Assembly: GCF_039908645.1 (NCBI RefSeq)
Contig: NZ_CP150917.1
Location: 4,599,501 to 4,663,500 of the forward strand
Reading direction: 5' to 3'
Source: Pseudomonas helvetica
GTDB lineage: Bacteria > Pseudomonadota > Gammaproteobacteria > Pseudomonadales > Pseudomonadaceae
DNA length: 64,000 nucleotides
Shown: positions 15,073-22,866 of the stretch, one piece after another
How positions within the stretch are numbered: position 1 is the stretch's first letter
Layout: the number at the start of each line of letters is the position of its first letter
The notes under the pieces: model-generated
Database searches by the model: none
What the model saw: the letters and a program-made list of their open reading frames with translations, nothing else
Told to the model about the DNA's origin: nothing
Program-made: the position numbers and the translations under genes

Positions 15073-16209
15073 ATGTTGATCACACTTTGGCTGCGCATCG
15101 GCGTATTGCTCGGCAAAACCCTGCTGCTCCTGTTGGGGCTCGGTTTGCTGGCCTGGGCGGTGGCGACAGCCTGGTTCGCCTGGCATCACAGCGGTCCGGT
15201 CTCTGCCAAAGAACAGATTCCGGCGGGTGAAGCGGCAATGACGCGGGACATCATCCAGACTGCCGTGCGCATCGTCGACCAGCACCGCGAAAACACTCGT
15301 TTCCTGCGCGATGCCCACGCCAAGGCGCATGGCTGCGTAAAGGCCGAGGTTCAAGTGCTGGCCGACCTCACGCCTGAACTGCGTCAAGGTGTCTTTAGCG
15401 AGGCCGGCAAGACCTGGCAAGCCATCTTGCGACTGTCCAACGGTAACGCCTATCCGCAATTCGATAGCGTTCGCGATGCCCGAGGCATGGCGATCAAATT
15501 GCTTGATGTACCGGGAACACAGCTACTCAAGGATCAGCAGAACCGTAGTGAGCAGGACTTCGTGATGTTCAACCATCCGAACTTCTTCGTCAGCAATGTC
15601 GCCGAGTACCGTCAAAACGTCGCAGCCCAAGCTGATGGCAAGCAAGTCATGGCGTTCTTTCCGAGCTGGGATCCGCGCAGCTGGCAGATTCGTCACCTGT
15701 TCATTGCCTTGGCGACCCTGGCGCCAGCCCCGGCCAGTCCGACCCAGAGCACTTATTTTTCCGTCTCGCCGTATAAATTCGGTACGGCCAATGCCAAGTT
15801 CCGCGTTGCGCCAGACCCTGGCAACTGCCCCGACTACACCCTCCCTGCGCAAAATCAAGCGCTGCCAAACTTTTTGCGCAGTGCGCTGAATCAACAGCTG
15901 TCGACGGACCGGGTAGCCGCGTGTTTTGTCTTGCAGATCCAGCGCCAGGACCCGACCAGGTATATGCCGATCGAGGACACCAGCATCGAATGGCGTGAAA
16001 GCGATGCGCCGTTCGAAACCGTGGCGCGGATCCGGATCCCCGCCCAGGACTTCGACACGCCAGCGCTGAACCTGCAATGCGATAACCAGTCCTTCAACCC
16101 CTGGTTTGGCCTGGAAGCCCACCGCCCTATCGGCGGTATCAATCGGCTACGCAAAGCAGTGTACGAAGCGGTCAGTGATTACCGGCACGCGCGCAATGCC
16201 GAGCAGTAG
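15073..16209 (+). CDS. Catalase-family (SrpA-like) heme protein with membrane anchor
   Basis: 378 residues. An N-terminal hydrophobic anchor (about 5-35) is followed by a catalase-like domain: RFLRDAHAKAHGCVKAE carries the distal His region, RLSNGNAYPQFDS and RDARGMAIKLLDVPG match the minimal catalase core, FVMFNHPNFFV has the conserved Asn, and SVSPYKFGTANAKFRV probably supplies the proximal Tyr. It is shorter than true catalases (about 480-500), as in SrpA-type relatives that may be peroxidases. AAGGA lies 7 nt before the ATG. It appears to form an operon with the di-heme protein upstream. Confidence 0.85.
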   Translation: MLITLWLRIGVLLGKTLLLLLGLGLLAWAVATAWFAWHHSGPVSAKEQIPAGEAAMTRDIIQTAVRIVDQHRENTRFLRDAHAKAHGCVKAEVQVLADLTPELRQGVFSEAGKTWQAILRLSNGNAYPQFDSVRDARGMAIKLLDVPGTQLLKDQQNRSEQDFVMFNHPNFFVSNVAEYRQNVAAQADGKQVMAFFPSWDPRSWQIRHLFIALATLAPAPASPTQSTYFSVSPYKFGTANAKFRVAPDPGNCPDYTLPAQNQALPNFLRSALNQQLSTDRVAACFVLQIQRQDPTRYMPIEDTSIEWRESDAPFETVARIRIPAQDFDTPALNLQCDNQSFNPWFGLEAHRPIGGINRLRKAVYEAVSDYRHARNAEQ

Positions 16210-16222
16210 TAACCCATAAACG

Positions 16223-16249
16223 AAAAAAGCGACCAAGGGTCGCTTTTTT
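16223..16249 (+). terminator. Terminator after the catalase-family gene
   Basis: A-tract, 6-bp GC-rich stem core (16229-16234 with 16238-16243), 3-nt loop, then six Ts; the A/T flanks extend the stem to 12 bp. Confidence 0.9.
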
Positions 16250-16286
16250 ATCGGGGACCATGACTTGATAAAACCCCAGACAGCAA

Positions 16287-16309
16287 AAAGCCCGCATTAA
16301 GCGGGCTTT
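16287..16309 (-). terminator. Terminator after tRNA unit 1
   Basis: A 9-bp stem (16287-16295 with 16301-16309) followed on the minus strand by five Ts. It ends the distal tRNA-Val/tRNA-Asp unit. Confidence 0.88.
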
Positions 16310-16349
16310 CTGTGGTGACCTGGCGTTCAGTGTTCCAGGTTACCGAATA

Positions 16350-16426
16350 TGGCGCAGCGGACGGGACTCGAACCCGCGACCCCCGGCGTGACAGGCCGGT
16401 ATTCTAACCGACTGAACTACCGCTGC
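16350..16426 (-). tRNA. tRNA-Asp (GTC), copy 1
   Basis: A 77-nt cloverleaf with encoded CCA. The acceptor stem GCAGCGG pairs with CCGCTGC, the D-loop contains AGTTCAGTCGGTTAGA, the anticodon loop is CTGTCAC (anticodon GTC), and the T-loop is GGTTCGAGTCC. Identical to copy 2 at 16708-16784. Confidence 0.98.
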
Positions 16427-16445
16427 GCGTAGCGTTGAAAGTAAG

Positions 16446-16521
16446 TGGTGGGTGATGACGGGATCGAACCGCCGACATTCTGCTTGTAAGGCAGACGCTC
16501 TCCCAGCTGAGCTAATCACCC
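16446..16521 (-). tRNA. tRNA-Val (TAC), copy 1
   Basis: A 76-nt cloverleaf with encoded CCA. Acceptor GGGTGAT pairs with ATCACCC, the anticodon loop is CTTACAA (anticodon TAC), and the T-loop is GGTTCGATCCC. It lies 19 nt upstream of tRNA-Asp in the same transcript; identical to copy 2. Confidence 0.98.
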
Positions 16522-16645
16522 TTTACCTTCGTTGCGGGGCGCATTGTGCCACAAAAATTCATAACGTGCTGATTTAATTAAGAAAAATATTAAAAAAGCT
16601 GAATTTCAATGAAACAGTACACATCGCATGGAACTCTTACAGCAA

Positions 16646-16667
16646 AAAGCCCGCGTTAGCGGGCTTT
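16646..16667 (-). terminator. Terminator after tRNA unit 2
   Basis: A 9-bp stem (16646-16654 with 16659-16667), 4-nt loop, five Ts on the minus strand. It separates the two tRNA units, so the distal unit needs read-through or its own promoter. Confidence 0.88.
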
Positions 16668-16707
16668 CCGTGGTGACCTGGCGTTCAGCGTTCCAGGTTA
16701 CCGAATA

Positions 16708-16784
16708 TGGCGCAGCGGACGGGACTCGAACCCGCGACCCCCGGCGTGACAGGCCGGTATTCTAACCGACTGAACTACCGCTGC
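16708..16784 (-). tRNA. tRNA-Asp (GTC), copy 2
   Basis: Same 77-nt sequence as copy 1, offset by 358 nt; anticodon GTC and encoded CCA. Confidence 0.98.
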
Positions 16785-16803
16785 GCGTAACACTGAATGC
16801 GAA

Positions 16804-16879
16804 TGGTGGGTGATGACGGGATCGAACCGCCGACATTCTGCTTGTAAGGCAGACGCTCTCCCAGCTGAGCTAATCACCC
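16804..16879 (-). tRNA. tRNA-Val (TAC), copy 2
   Basis: Same 76-nt sequence as copy 1, offset by 358 nt; anticodon TAC and encoded CCA. First gene after the strong promoter at 16901-16929. Confidence 0.98.
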
Positions 16880-16900
16880 TTCACGTTCGGTGTGGCGCGC

Positions 16901-16929
16901 ATTCTACGGAGCAGCCCAACCTCTGGCAA
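16901..16929 (-). promoter_or_regulatory. Sigma70-type promoter of the tRNA cluster
   Basis: On the minus strand: -35 TTGCCA (16924-16929), 17-bp spacer, -10 TAGAAT (16901-16906), then a GC-rich discriminator (GCGCGCC), as is usual for stringently controlled stable RNA promoters. An A/T-rich stretch upstream could act as an UP element. Confidence 0.75.
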
Positions 16930-17039
16930 GCACTTTTTAAAATAATTTTTTCAGGCCTTCCAAAGGCTTAGCTGAGGGTTGGCCTATGACGCTGCGCGGA
17001 GAATAATGCCCCCCTTTGTATAAAGGAGAGACTCACCCC

Positions 17040-17960
17040 ATGTGGTTCAAAAACCTGCTTATCTATCGCCTGACCCAAGATCTGCCTTTTGATGCTGAGG
17101 CGTTGGAAACTGCACTGGCCACCAAACTGGCGCGTCCATGTGCAAGCCAGGAGTTGACCACCTACGGTTTCGTCGCGCCGTTTGGCAAAGGCGAAGATGC
17201 ACCCCTGGTACATGTCAGCGGAGACTTCCTGCTGATCGCCGCACGCAAGGAAGAACGCATTCTGCCAGGCAGCGTCGTGCGCGACGCGGTCAAGGAAAAG
17301 GTCGAAGAGATCGAAGCCGAGCAAATGCGCAAGGTCTATAAGAAGGAGCGTGATCAGATCAAGGATGAAATCATCCAGGCGTTCCTGCCGCGCGCCTTTA
17401 TCCGTCGCTCGTCGACCTTTGCTGCCATTGCACCGAAACAGGGGCTGATCCTGGTCAACTCCGCCAGCCCGAAACGCGCCGAAGACCTGCTTTCCACGCT
17501 GCGTGAAGTGATCGGCACGCTGCCGGTACGTCCGTTGACTGTAAAAATGTCCCCGACCGCGACCATGACTGAGTGGGTCACCACCCAGAAAGCCGCTGAC
17601 GACTTCTTCGTACTGGATGAGTGCGAACTGCGCGATACCCACGAAGACGGCGGCATCGTCCGTTGCAAGCGTCAGGACCTGACCAGCGAAGAAATCCAGT
17701 TGCATCTGAGCACCGGTAAAGTGGTCACTCAGCTGTCCCTGGCCTGGCAAGACAAACTGTCGTTCGTCCTCGACGACAAGATGGTGGTCAAGCGCCTGAA
17801 GTTTGAAGACCTTCTGCAGGATCAGGCAGAACAGGACGGTGGTGATGAAGCCCTCGGCCAACTCGACGCCAGCTTCATGCTGATGATGATGACTTTCGGC
17901 GAATTCCTCCCGGCGCTGGTTGAGGCGCTGGGCGGCGAAGAGACTCCGCAAGGGATCTAA
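17040..17960 (+). CDS. rdgC: Recombination-associated protein RdgC
   Basis: 306 residues, the usual RdgC length, starting [12 protein letters not shown] and containing [24 protein letters not shown] and the C-terminal [17 protein letters not shown] region. RdgC forms a ring-shaped dimer around double-stranded DNA and restrains RecA-dependent recombination at forks. I chose ATG 17040, which follows AAGGAGAG, rather than an ATG 24 nt upstream that would overlap that ribosome site. A single-gene unit between the tRNA cluster and a REP hairpin. Confidence 0.97.
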   Translation: MWFKNLLIYRLTQDLPFDAEALETALATKLARPCASQELTTYGFVAPFGKGEDAPLVHVSGDFLLIAARKEERILPGSVVRDAVKEKVEEIEAEQMRKVYKKERDQIKDEIIQAFLPRAFIRRSSTFAAIAPKQGLILVNSASPKRAEDLLSTLREVIGTLPVRPLTVKMSPTATMTEWVTTQKAADDFFVLDECELRDTHEDGGIVRCKRQDLTSEEIQLHLSTGKVVTQLSLAWQDKLSFVLDDKMVVKRLKFEDLLQDQAEQDGGDEALGQLDASFMLMMMTFGEFLPALVEALGGEETPQGI

Positions 17961-18002
17961 TCGCGCTAATGGGCGCCGGCCGAATTGGCGGCGCCTATAA
18001 AG

Positions 18003-18078
18003 AAAAGATCGCAGCCTGCGGCAGTTCCTACAGTAATGTGCGTTCATCTGTAGGCGCTGCCGCAGGCTGCGATCTTTT
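18003..18078. repeat. REP pair (inverted) forming a long hairpin after rdgC
   Basis: 22-nt arms at 18003-18024 and 18057-18078 are exact inverted copies around GATCGCAGCCTGCGGCAG, a REP family common in fluorescent pseudomonads. T-rich sequence follows, so it may also terminate rdgC transcription. Confidence 0.88.
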
Positions 18079-18105
18079 TACAGACGATATAGGAAGGAAC
18101 AGGTC

Positions 18106-19071
18106 ATGCGTGCACTGGCAGCACTGAGCCGCTTTGTCGGCAACACTTTCGCTTACTGGGTCTTGATCTTCGCCGTAGTGGCCTTCCTGCAACCGGCGTG
18201 GTTCATCGGCCTGAAAGGTGCGATCGTGCCGTTGCTGGGGCTGGTGATGTTCGGCATGGGCCTGACCCTCAAACTTGAAGATTTCGCTGAAGTGGCCCGT
18301 CATCCGTGGCGCGTGGCACTGGGCGTGGTCGCACATTTCGTGATCATGCCCGGCGTGGCATGGTTGCTCTGCCAGGCGTTTCACCTGCCACCGGAAATCG
18401 CCGTCGGGGTGATTCTGGTCGGTTGCTGCCCAAGCGGCACCTCGTCGAACGTGATGACCTGGCTGGCCCGCGGTGACCTGGCGCTGTCGGTAGCGATTGC
18501 CGCCGTCACCACCCTGCTCGCTCCGGTGCTGACGCCTGCCCTGATCTGGTTATTGGCCTCGGCCTGGTTGCCGGTATCGTTCATGGAACTGTTCTGGTCG
18601 ATCCTGCAAGTGGTGTTGCTGCCGATCGTGCTCGGCGTGGTTGCCCAACGCCTGCTGGGAGATCGGGTGCGCCACGCGGTAGAGGTGCTGCCGCTGGTTT
18701 CAGTGGTGAGCATCGTGATCATCGTCGCCGCCGTTGTCGCGGCGAGTCAGGCAAAGATTGCCGAGTCCGGCCTGCTGATCATGGTCGTGGTGATGCTGCA
18801 TAACAGCTTTGGCTTCCTGCTGGGCTACTTCACCGGACGCGTGTTCAAGCTGCCGCTGGCGCAACGCAAATCCCTGGCCCTGGAAGTCGGCATGCAGAAC
18901 TCCGGGCTGGGCGCGGCGCTGGCCAGTGCCCACTTCTCGCCACTGGCGGCGGTACCGAGCGCGCTGTTCAGCGTTTGGCACAACATTTCCGGGGCGTTGC
19001 TCTCGACGTATTTCCGTCGGATGAGCGAGAAACAGGACCGCGAACTGGCCGCCCGACAAGCAACCGAGTGA
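18106..19071 (+). CDS. Bile acid:sodium symporter family (BASS) transporter
   Basis: 321 residues with about ten hydrophobic segments, no signal peptide. Family landmarks are LGLVMFGMGLTL, VGCCPSGTSSNVMTWLARGDLALS and EVGMQNSGLGAALA. BASS/SBF carriers import small organic anions, often with sodium; bacterial relatives take up pantoate-like acids (PanS) or keto acids. The substrate cannot be read from the sequence. AGGAAGGA upstream gives a strong ribosome site. Inner membrane. Confidence 0.88.
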   Translation: MRALAALSRFVGNTFAYWVLIFAVVAFLQPAWFIGLKGAIVPLLGLVMFGMGLTLKLEDFAEVARHPWRVALGVVAHFVIMPGVAWLLCQAFHLPPEIAVGVILVGCCPSGTSSNVMTWLARGDLALSVAIAAVTTLLAPVLTPALIWLLASAWLPVSFMELFWSILQVVLLPIVLGVVAQRLLGDRVRHAVEVLPLVSVVSIVIIVAAVVAASQAKIAESGLLIMVVVMLHNSFGFLLGYFTGRVFKLPLAQRKSLALEVGMQNSGLGAALASAHFSPLAAVPSALFSVWHNISGALLSTYFRRMSEKQDRELAARQATE

Positions 19072-19118
19072 CCCGGTAACTTGATCCCCGGATTATTAGT
19101 GGGCACTATAGTGCGCAT

Positions 19119-19170
19119 CGCGAGGACGACCTCGCGGCTCGACCGAGTTACTAATCTGGGGACGACCCCG
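19119..19170 (+). promoter_or_regulatory. Guanidine-II (mini-ykkC) riboswitch
   Basis: Two hairpins each capped by the diagnostic ACGA loop: P1 CGCGAGG-ACGA-CCTCGCG (19119-19136) and P2 GGGG-ACGA-CCCC (19158-19169), about 20 nt apart and 20 nt upstream of the exporter start. This is the consensus of the guanidine-II class (loop ACGR). The Shine-Dalgarno GAGGTC at 19181-19186 is complementary to GACCTC inside P1 (19128-19133), so translation control by SD release is plausible. Confidence 0.93.
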
Positions 19171-19189
19171 TCAATCGATGGAGGTCTGC

Positions 19190-19510
19190 ATGCCTTGGAT
19201 CATTCTGTTTTTCGCAGGTTTGTTTGAAGTCGGCTGGGCCGTTGGCCTGAAATACACCGACGGCTTCAGCCGCCCTCTTCCCACCGTCCTGACCGTCGGC
19301 GCCATGGTAATCAGCCTGGGTCTGCTGGGTCTGGCCATGAAGGATCTGCCGTTGGGCACGGCCTACGCCATCTGGACTGGCGTCGGCGCCGTGGGCACGG
19401 TTATCGCCGGGATCATCCTGTTTGGTGAATCCATGGCGCTGTTCCGCCTGGCCAGCGTCGCGCTGATCATCGTCGGGTTGGTCGGGCTCAAAGTCAGCGC
19501 CCAGGCCTAG
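19190..19510 (+). CDS. gdx: SMR-family guanidinium exporter (Gdx/SugE)
   Basis: 106 residues with four membrane helices. It starts [22 protein letters not shown], with the essential Glu of SMR proteins at 13, and has [15 protein letters not shown] in helix 3. Gdx (formerly SugE) exchanges guanidinium for protons across the inner membrane. The riboswitch upstream supports guanidinium rather than biocide export. ATG 19190 follows GGAGG with 5-nt spacing; an ATG at 19178 overlaps that site and is rejected. Confidence 0.94.
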   Translation: MPWIILFFAGLFEVGWAVGLKYTDGFSRPLPTVLTVGAMVISLGLLGLAMKDLPLGTAYAIWTGVGAVGTVIAGIILFGESMALFRLASVALIIVGLVGLKVSAQA

Positions 19511-19516
19511 ATCGCC

Positions 19517-19581
19517 ATCGCGGGCAAGCCTCGCTCCTACAGATATCTCGTACCTCTGTAGGAGCAAGGCTTGCCCGCGAT
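19517..19581. repeat. REP pair (inverted)
   Basis: Inverted arms built on ATCGCGGGCAAGCC and CTCCTACAGA (19517-19546) and their complement (19553-19581), a widespread Pseudomonas REP doublet between convergent genes; it may serve as a bidirectional terminator. Confidence 0.88.
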
Positions 19582-19601
19582 GAGGCCAGCCAAAACACCC
19601 A

Positions 19602-21476
19602 CTATCTAACGGTGCCACGCAATTCGCCGACCAGCGCTTGCAACTGCGCTGGCTGCGCGACTTCAACCGCCACCGCCGGCCCGGCCACCAGGGTCACCCG
19701 TGACCAGAGACGGTGGAACAAACCCTTGTTCGGATCGCGGCTGAAAAAGCTGCCCCACAACCCTTGCAAGGCCAAAGGAATCACTGGCACCGGTGTCTCT
19801 TCCAGTATCCGCGTCAGCCCGCCCTTGAACTCATTGATCTCACCATCAACGGTCAGCTTGCCTTCCGGGAAGATGCACACCAGCTCACCATCCTTCAGGT
19901 ACTGGGCGATTCGCTTGAAGGCCTTTTCGTAAATCTGACTGTCCTCCTGGCGCCCGGCAATCGGAATGGTCCCCGCCGTACGGAAGATAAAGTTCAGCAC
20001 CGGCAAGTTATAGATCTTGTAATACATCACAAAGCGAATCGGCCGACGCACTGCGCCACCAATCAGCAAAGCATCGACGAACGACACGTGGTTGCAGACC
20101 AGCAACGCCGCGCCCTCATCGGGAATCAGCTCAAGGTTGCGATGCTGCACGCGGTACATGGAATGGCTGAGCAGCCAGATCATGAAGCGCATGCTGAATT
20201 CGGGAACGATGCTGAAGATGTAGACGTTTACACCGATGTTCAGCAGCGACACCACCAGGAACAGCTGGGGAATCGACAGCTTGACGATGCTCAGCAGCAC
20301 AATCGAGACAATCGCCGAAACCACCATGAACAGTGCATTGAGGATGTTGTTGGCCGCGATCACCCGCGCCCGCTCGTTTTCGGCAGTGCGCGACTGAATC
20401 AACGCGTACAGCGGCACGATGTAGAAACCGCCGAAAATCCCCAGCCCGAGAATATCGAACAGCACCCACCACGTCTGACCGAAGCCAAGCACTTCGATCC
20501 AGCCATGACCTTGAAGGCTTTGCGGGATGCCCCCGGAGCTCCACCACAGCAGCAAGCCAAACACTGTCAGCCCAAAGGAGCCAAACGGCACCAGACCGAT
20601 CTCGACTTTGCGTCCGGAGAGTTTCTCGCAGAGCATCGAACCCAGCGCGATACCGACCGAGAACACCGTCAGAATCAGCGTCACCACCGTCTCGTCACCG
20701 TGCATCCACTCTTTGGCGTAGGCCGGGATTTGCGTCAGGTAAATCGCCCCGACAAACCAGAACCACGAGTTGCCGACAATCGAGCGCGACACCGCAGGCG
20801 TTTGCCCCAGCCCCAGACGCAGAGTCGCCCAGGACTGGCTGAAGATATTCCAGTTCAACCGTAGCTCAGGGGTCGACGCTGCAGCGCGCGGAATGCCGCG
20901 ACTGGCCAGATAGCCCAGCACCGCGACACCGATGATCGCCGTGGAGACGATCGGTGCGTAATGACTGGACGACATCATGATCCCGGCGCCGATGGTCCCG
21001 GCCAGAATCGCCAGGAAGGTACCCATTTCCACCAGCCCGTTACCGCCCACCAGCTCTTCTTCATGCAGGGCCTGCGGCAGGATCGAATACTTAACCGGGC
21101 CAAACAACGCCGAGTGGGTACCCATGGCGAACAGCGCCACCAGCATCAGCGACAGGTGATCGAACAGGAAGCCGACTGCGCCGACCGCCATGATCGCGAT
21201 TTCGCCGAGCTTGATCAGACGAATCAGCGCGTCCTTGGCGAACTTTTCGCCGAACTGTCCGGCCAGCGCCGAGAACAGAAAAAACGGCAGGATAAACAGC
21301 AGCGCACACAGGTTGACCCAGATCGAACGGTCACCCTCGATGGTCAGCTTGTACAAAATCGCGAGGATCAACGATTGCTTGAAGATGTTGTCGTTGAACG
21401 CCCCGAGGGACTGCGTAACAAAAAACGGCAGAAACCGCCGCTTGCGAAGCAAGGTGAACTGCGAAGGGTGGCTCAT
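19602..21476 (-). CDS. MFS flippase fused to 1-acylglycerol-3-phosphate acyltransferase domain (LplT-PlsC type)
   Basis: 624 residues. The first about 410 form an MFS/LplT-like permease (FVTQSLGAFNDNIFKQSL is the LplT signature; about 12 helices). The last about 200 are a PlsC domain: CNHVSFVDALLIGG carries the HX4D catalytic motif, and FPEGKLTVDGEINEFKGG the substrate motif. In enterobacteria, LplT flips lysophospholipids inward and Aas reacylates them; here a fusion without the AMP-ligase domain of Aas likely couples uptake with acylation. It acts in the inner membrane. The orthologue exists in P. aeruginosa by memory (PA3267), so the fusion is not recent. Confidence 0.9.
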   Translation of the reverse strand: MSHPSQFTLLRKRRFLPFFVTQSLGAFNDNIFKQSLILAILYKLTIEGDRSIWVNLCALLFILPFFLFSALAGQFGEKFAKDALIRLIKLGEIAIMAVGAVGFLFDHLSLMLVALFAMGTHSALFGPVKYSILPQALHEEELVGGNGLVEMGTFLAILAGTIGAGIMMSSSHYAPIVSTAIIGVAVLGYLASRGIPRAAASTPELRLNWNIFSQSWATLRLGLGQTPAVSRSIVGNSWFWFVGAIYLTQIPAYAKEWMHGDETVVTLILTVFSVGIALGSMLCEKLSGRKVEIGLVPFGSFGLTVFGLLLWWSSGGIPQSLQGHGWIEVLGFGQTWWVLFDILGLGIFGGFYIVPLYALIQSRTAENERARVIAANNILNALFMVVSAIVSIVLLSIVKLSIPQLFLVVSLLNIGVNVYIFSIVPEFSMRFMIWLLSHSMYRVQHRNLELIPDEGAALLVCNHVSFVDALLIGGAVRRPIRFVMYYKIYNLPVLNFIFRTAGTIPIAGRQEDSQIYEKAFKRIAQYLKDGELVCIFPEGKLTVDGEINEFKGGLTRILEETPVPVIPLALQGLWGSFFSRDPNKGLFHRLWSRVTLVAGPAVAVEVAQPAQLQALVGELRGTVR

Positions 21477-21560
21477 CTTCCATGTCCCTGTGTGGCTTGG
21501 ATGCTCTTATTGGAATGTCGTACCGCGATCCAGGCCACAACCTTACCTAAACTTTGCGAA

Positions 21561-22712
21561 TTATTTCGCTAATCCGGCAATGCACGGTGAAACAAACAAC
21601 TCACCGCGCCAGGCGCCTTGAACGGTGCGCTTGGAAACGATCAGCCACATGATCGCCAACGCGACCACCAAGACACTGCCAAAGAAGCTGAAAAAAGCCA
21701 GGTTCAAGGTGCTTGCCAGCTTCAGCGTGGCCAGCGAGTAAACGCCCAGCGGGAAGGTAAAACCCCACCAGCCGAGGTTGAAGGGAATCCCGCCACGCAG
21801 GTAACGCAAGGTGATCAGTACCGCTATCAACATCCACCACAAGCCGAAGCCCCATAATGTAATCCCGGCGACCAGGCCCAGCCCGGCGGCAATTTCACCG
21901 ATTCCCGGCAAGCCGTTGGCGGCGAAAATCGCCGGTGCATCGCTGCCCAGCAACAACATGCCCAACGCCCCGGTGCCGATCGGCCCCAGCGCCAGCCAGC
22001 TCGACGCGGCCATGTTTTCGTGCGGCAGTTTGTGCAGGGCCATACGCAGCAGCAGGATGGTCAGGATGCTGAACGCCACCGGCAGCGAGAACGCCCACAG
22101 CACGTAGCTGGTCACCAGTACCACCAGTTGCGAGTGAGCGTCTGCCAGGTGCGGCGCAAGCAAACCACCGCTGGCCGCCGCGACTTCCGCAGCCACCACC
22201 GGCAGCAGCCAGACAGCGGTCATCTGGTCGATGCTGTGTTCCTGGCGGGTGAACATCATGTACGGGATCAACACGCCGCAGGCCAGCGACATGGCGACAT
22301 CCAGCCACCACAACACCTCGGCCAGGTGCACAACGCCCTCCCCCCAGCGCGGCAGACCGAACAGCAGGAAGCCATTGATGATGGTCGCCAGGCCCATGGG
22401 AATGGTGCCGAAAAACATCGAAACCGTGGAGTGGCCGAAAATCCGTCGCGCTTCATCGAAGAAAAACGCCCAGCGCGCGGCATACAACCCACTGAACAGC
22501 AGGAACAGGAAAATATTGAACATCCACAGGCCTTCGGCGAAGGCATGCAGGCCAGGGAAAGACACCGGCAATTGGGCGAGCGCCAGGGCCAGGACCCCAG
22601 TGCCCATGGTCGCGGCGAACCAGTTCGGGGTGAACTGCCGAATCGCTTCGCGAGGGTGCTGTAAATGGCTCAAAGGCCGGTTAGCGGTTTTGTTGCTGTT
22701 GGGGCATTGCAT
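21561..22712 (-). CDS. TDT-family (TehA/SLAC1-like) transporter
   Basis: 383 residues with about ten hydrophobic helices. It begins FTPNWFAATMGTGVLALAL, the TDT family's first helix, and has LWWLDVAMSL, YVLWAFSLPVA and NLGWWGFTFPLGVYSLAT. Family members export sulfite or carry malate, or confer tellurite resistance; the substrate is not deducible. Start at ATG 22712 after AGGAG. An 11-bp inverted repeat upstream (22763-22820) may be an operator. No regulator gene is adjacent. Confidence 0.87.
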   Translation of the reverse strand: MQCPNSNKTANRPLSHLQHPREAIRQFTPNWFAATMGTGVLALALAQLPVSFPGLHAFAEGLWMFNIFLFLLFSGLYAARWAFFFDEARRIFGHSTVSMFFGTIPMGLATIINGFLLFGLPRWGEGVVHLAEVLWWLDVAMSLACGVLIPYMMFTRQEHSIDQMTAVWLLPVVAAEVAAASGGLLAPHLADAHSQLVVLVTSYVLWAFSLPVAFSILTILLLRMALHKLPHENMAASSWLALGPIGTGALGMLLLGSDAPAIFAANGLPGIGEIAAGLGLVAGITLWGFGLWWMLIAVLITLRYLRGGIPFNLGWWGFTFPLGVYSLATLKLASTLNLAFFSFFGSVLVVALAIMWLIVSKRTVQGAWRGELFVSPCIAGLAK

Positions 22713-22762
22713 CGTGAACTCCTGTCCTCGGGTGAGGGAGAGCTCATGGTAGAACTGAATCG

Positions 22763-22820
22763 AATATCTATATAACGGGTAATTTCTCTAACTGTTATCT
22801 GCTTTACAGATATAGATATT
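22763..22820. promoter_or_regulatory. Inverted repeat upstream of the TDT transporter
   Basis: AATATCTATAT (22763-22773) and its exact complement ATATAGATATT (22810-22820) flank 36 nt in an A/T-rich stretch 50-110 nt upstream of the start codon. It could bind a regulator or contain the promoter; no regulator is identified. Confidence 0.4.
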
Positions 22821-22866
22821 AAACACTGCTGCTCGTATCACTCCGCCTGGGAACACCTCTGTCGCG

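Larger units (their letters stand above)
16287..16879 (-). repeat. Tandem duplication of a terminator/tRNA-Asp/tRNA-Val unit
   Basis: Two direct copies (16287-16521 and 16646-16879), each with terminator hairpin, a 40-nt leader-like spacer with GGCGTTCAG and GTTCCAGGTTACCGAATA, tRNA-Asp and tRNA-Val. They differ at a few spacer bases and by one base in the terminator loop. The A/T-rich 120 nt between them (16522-16645) are not duplicated. Confidence 0.9.
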
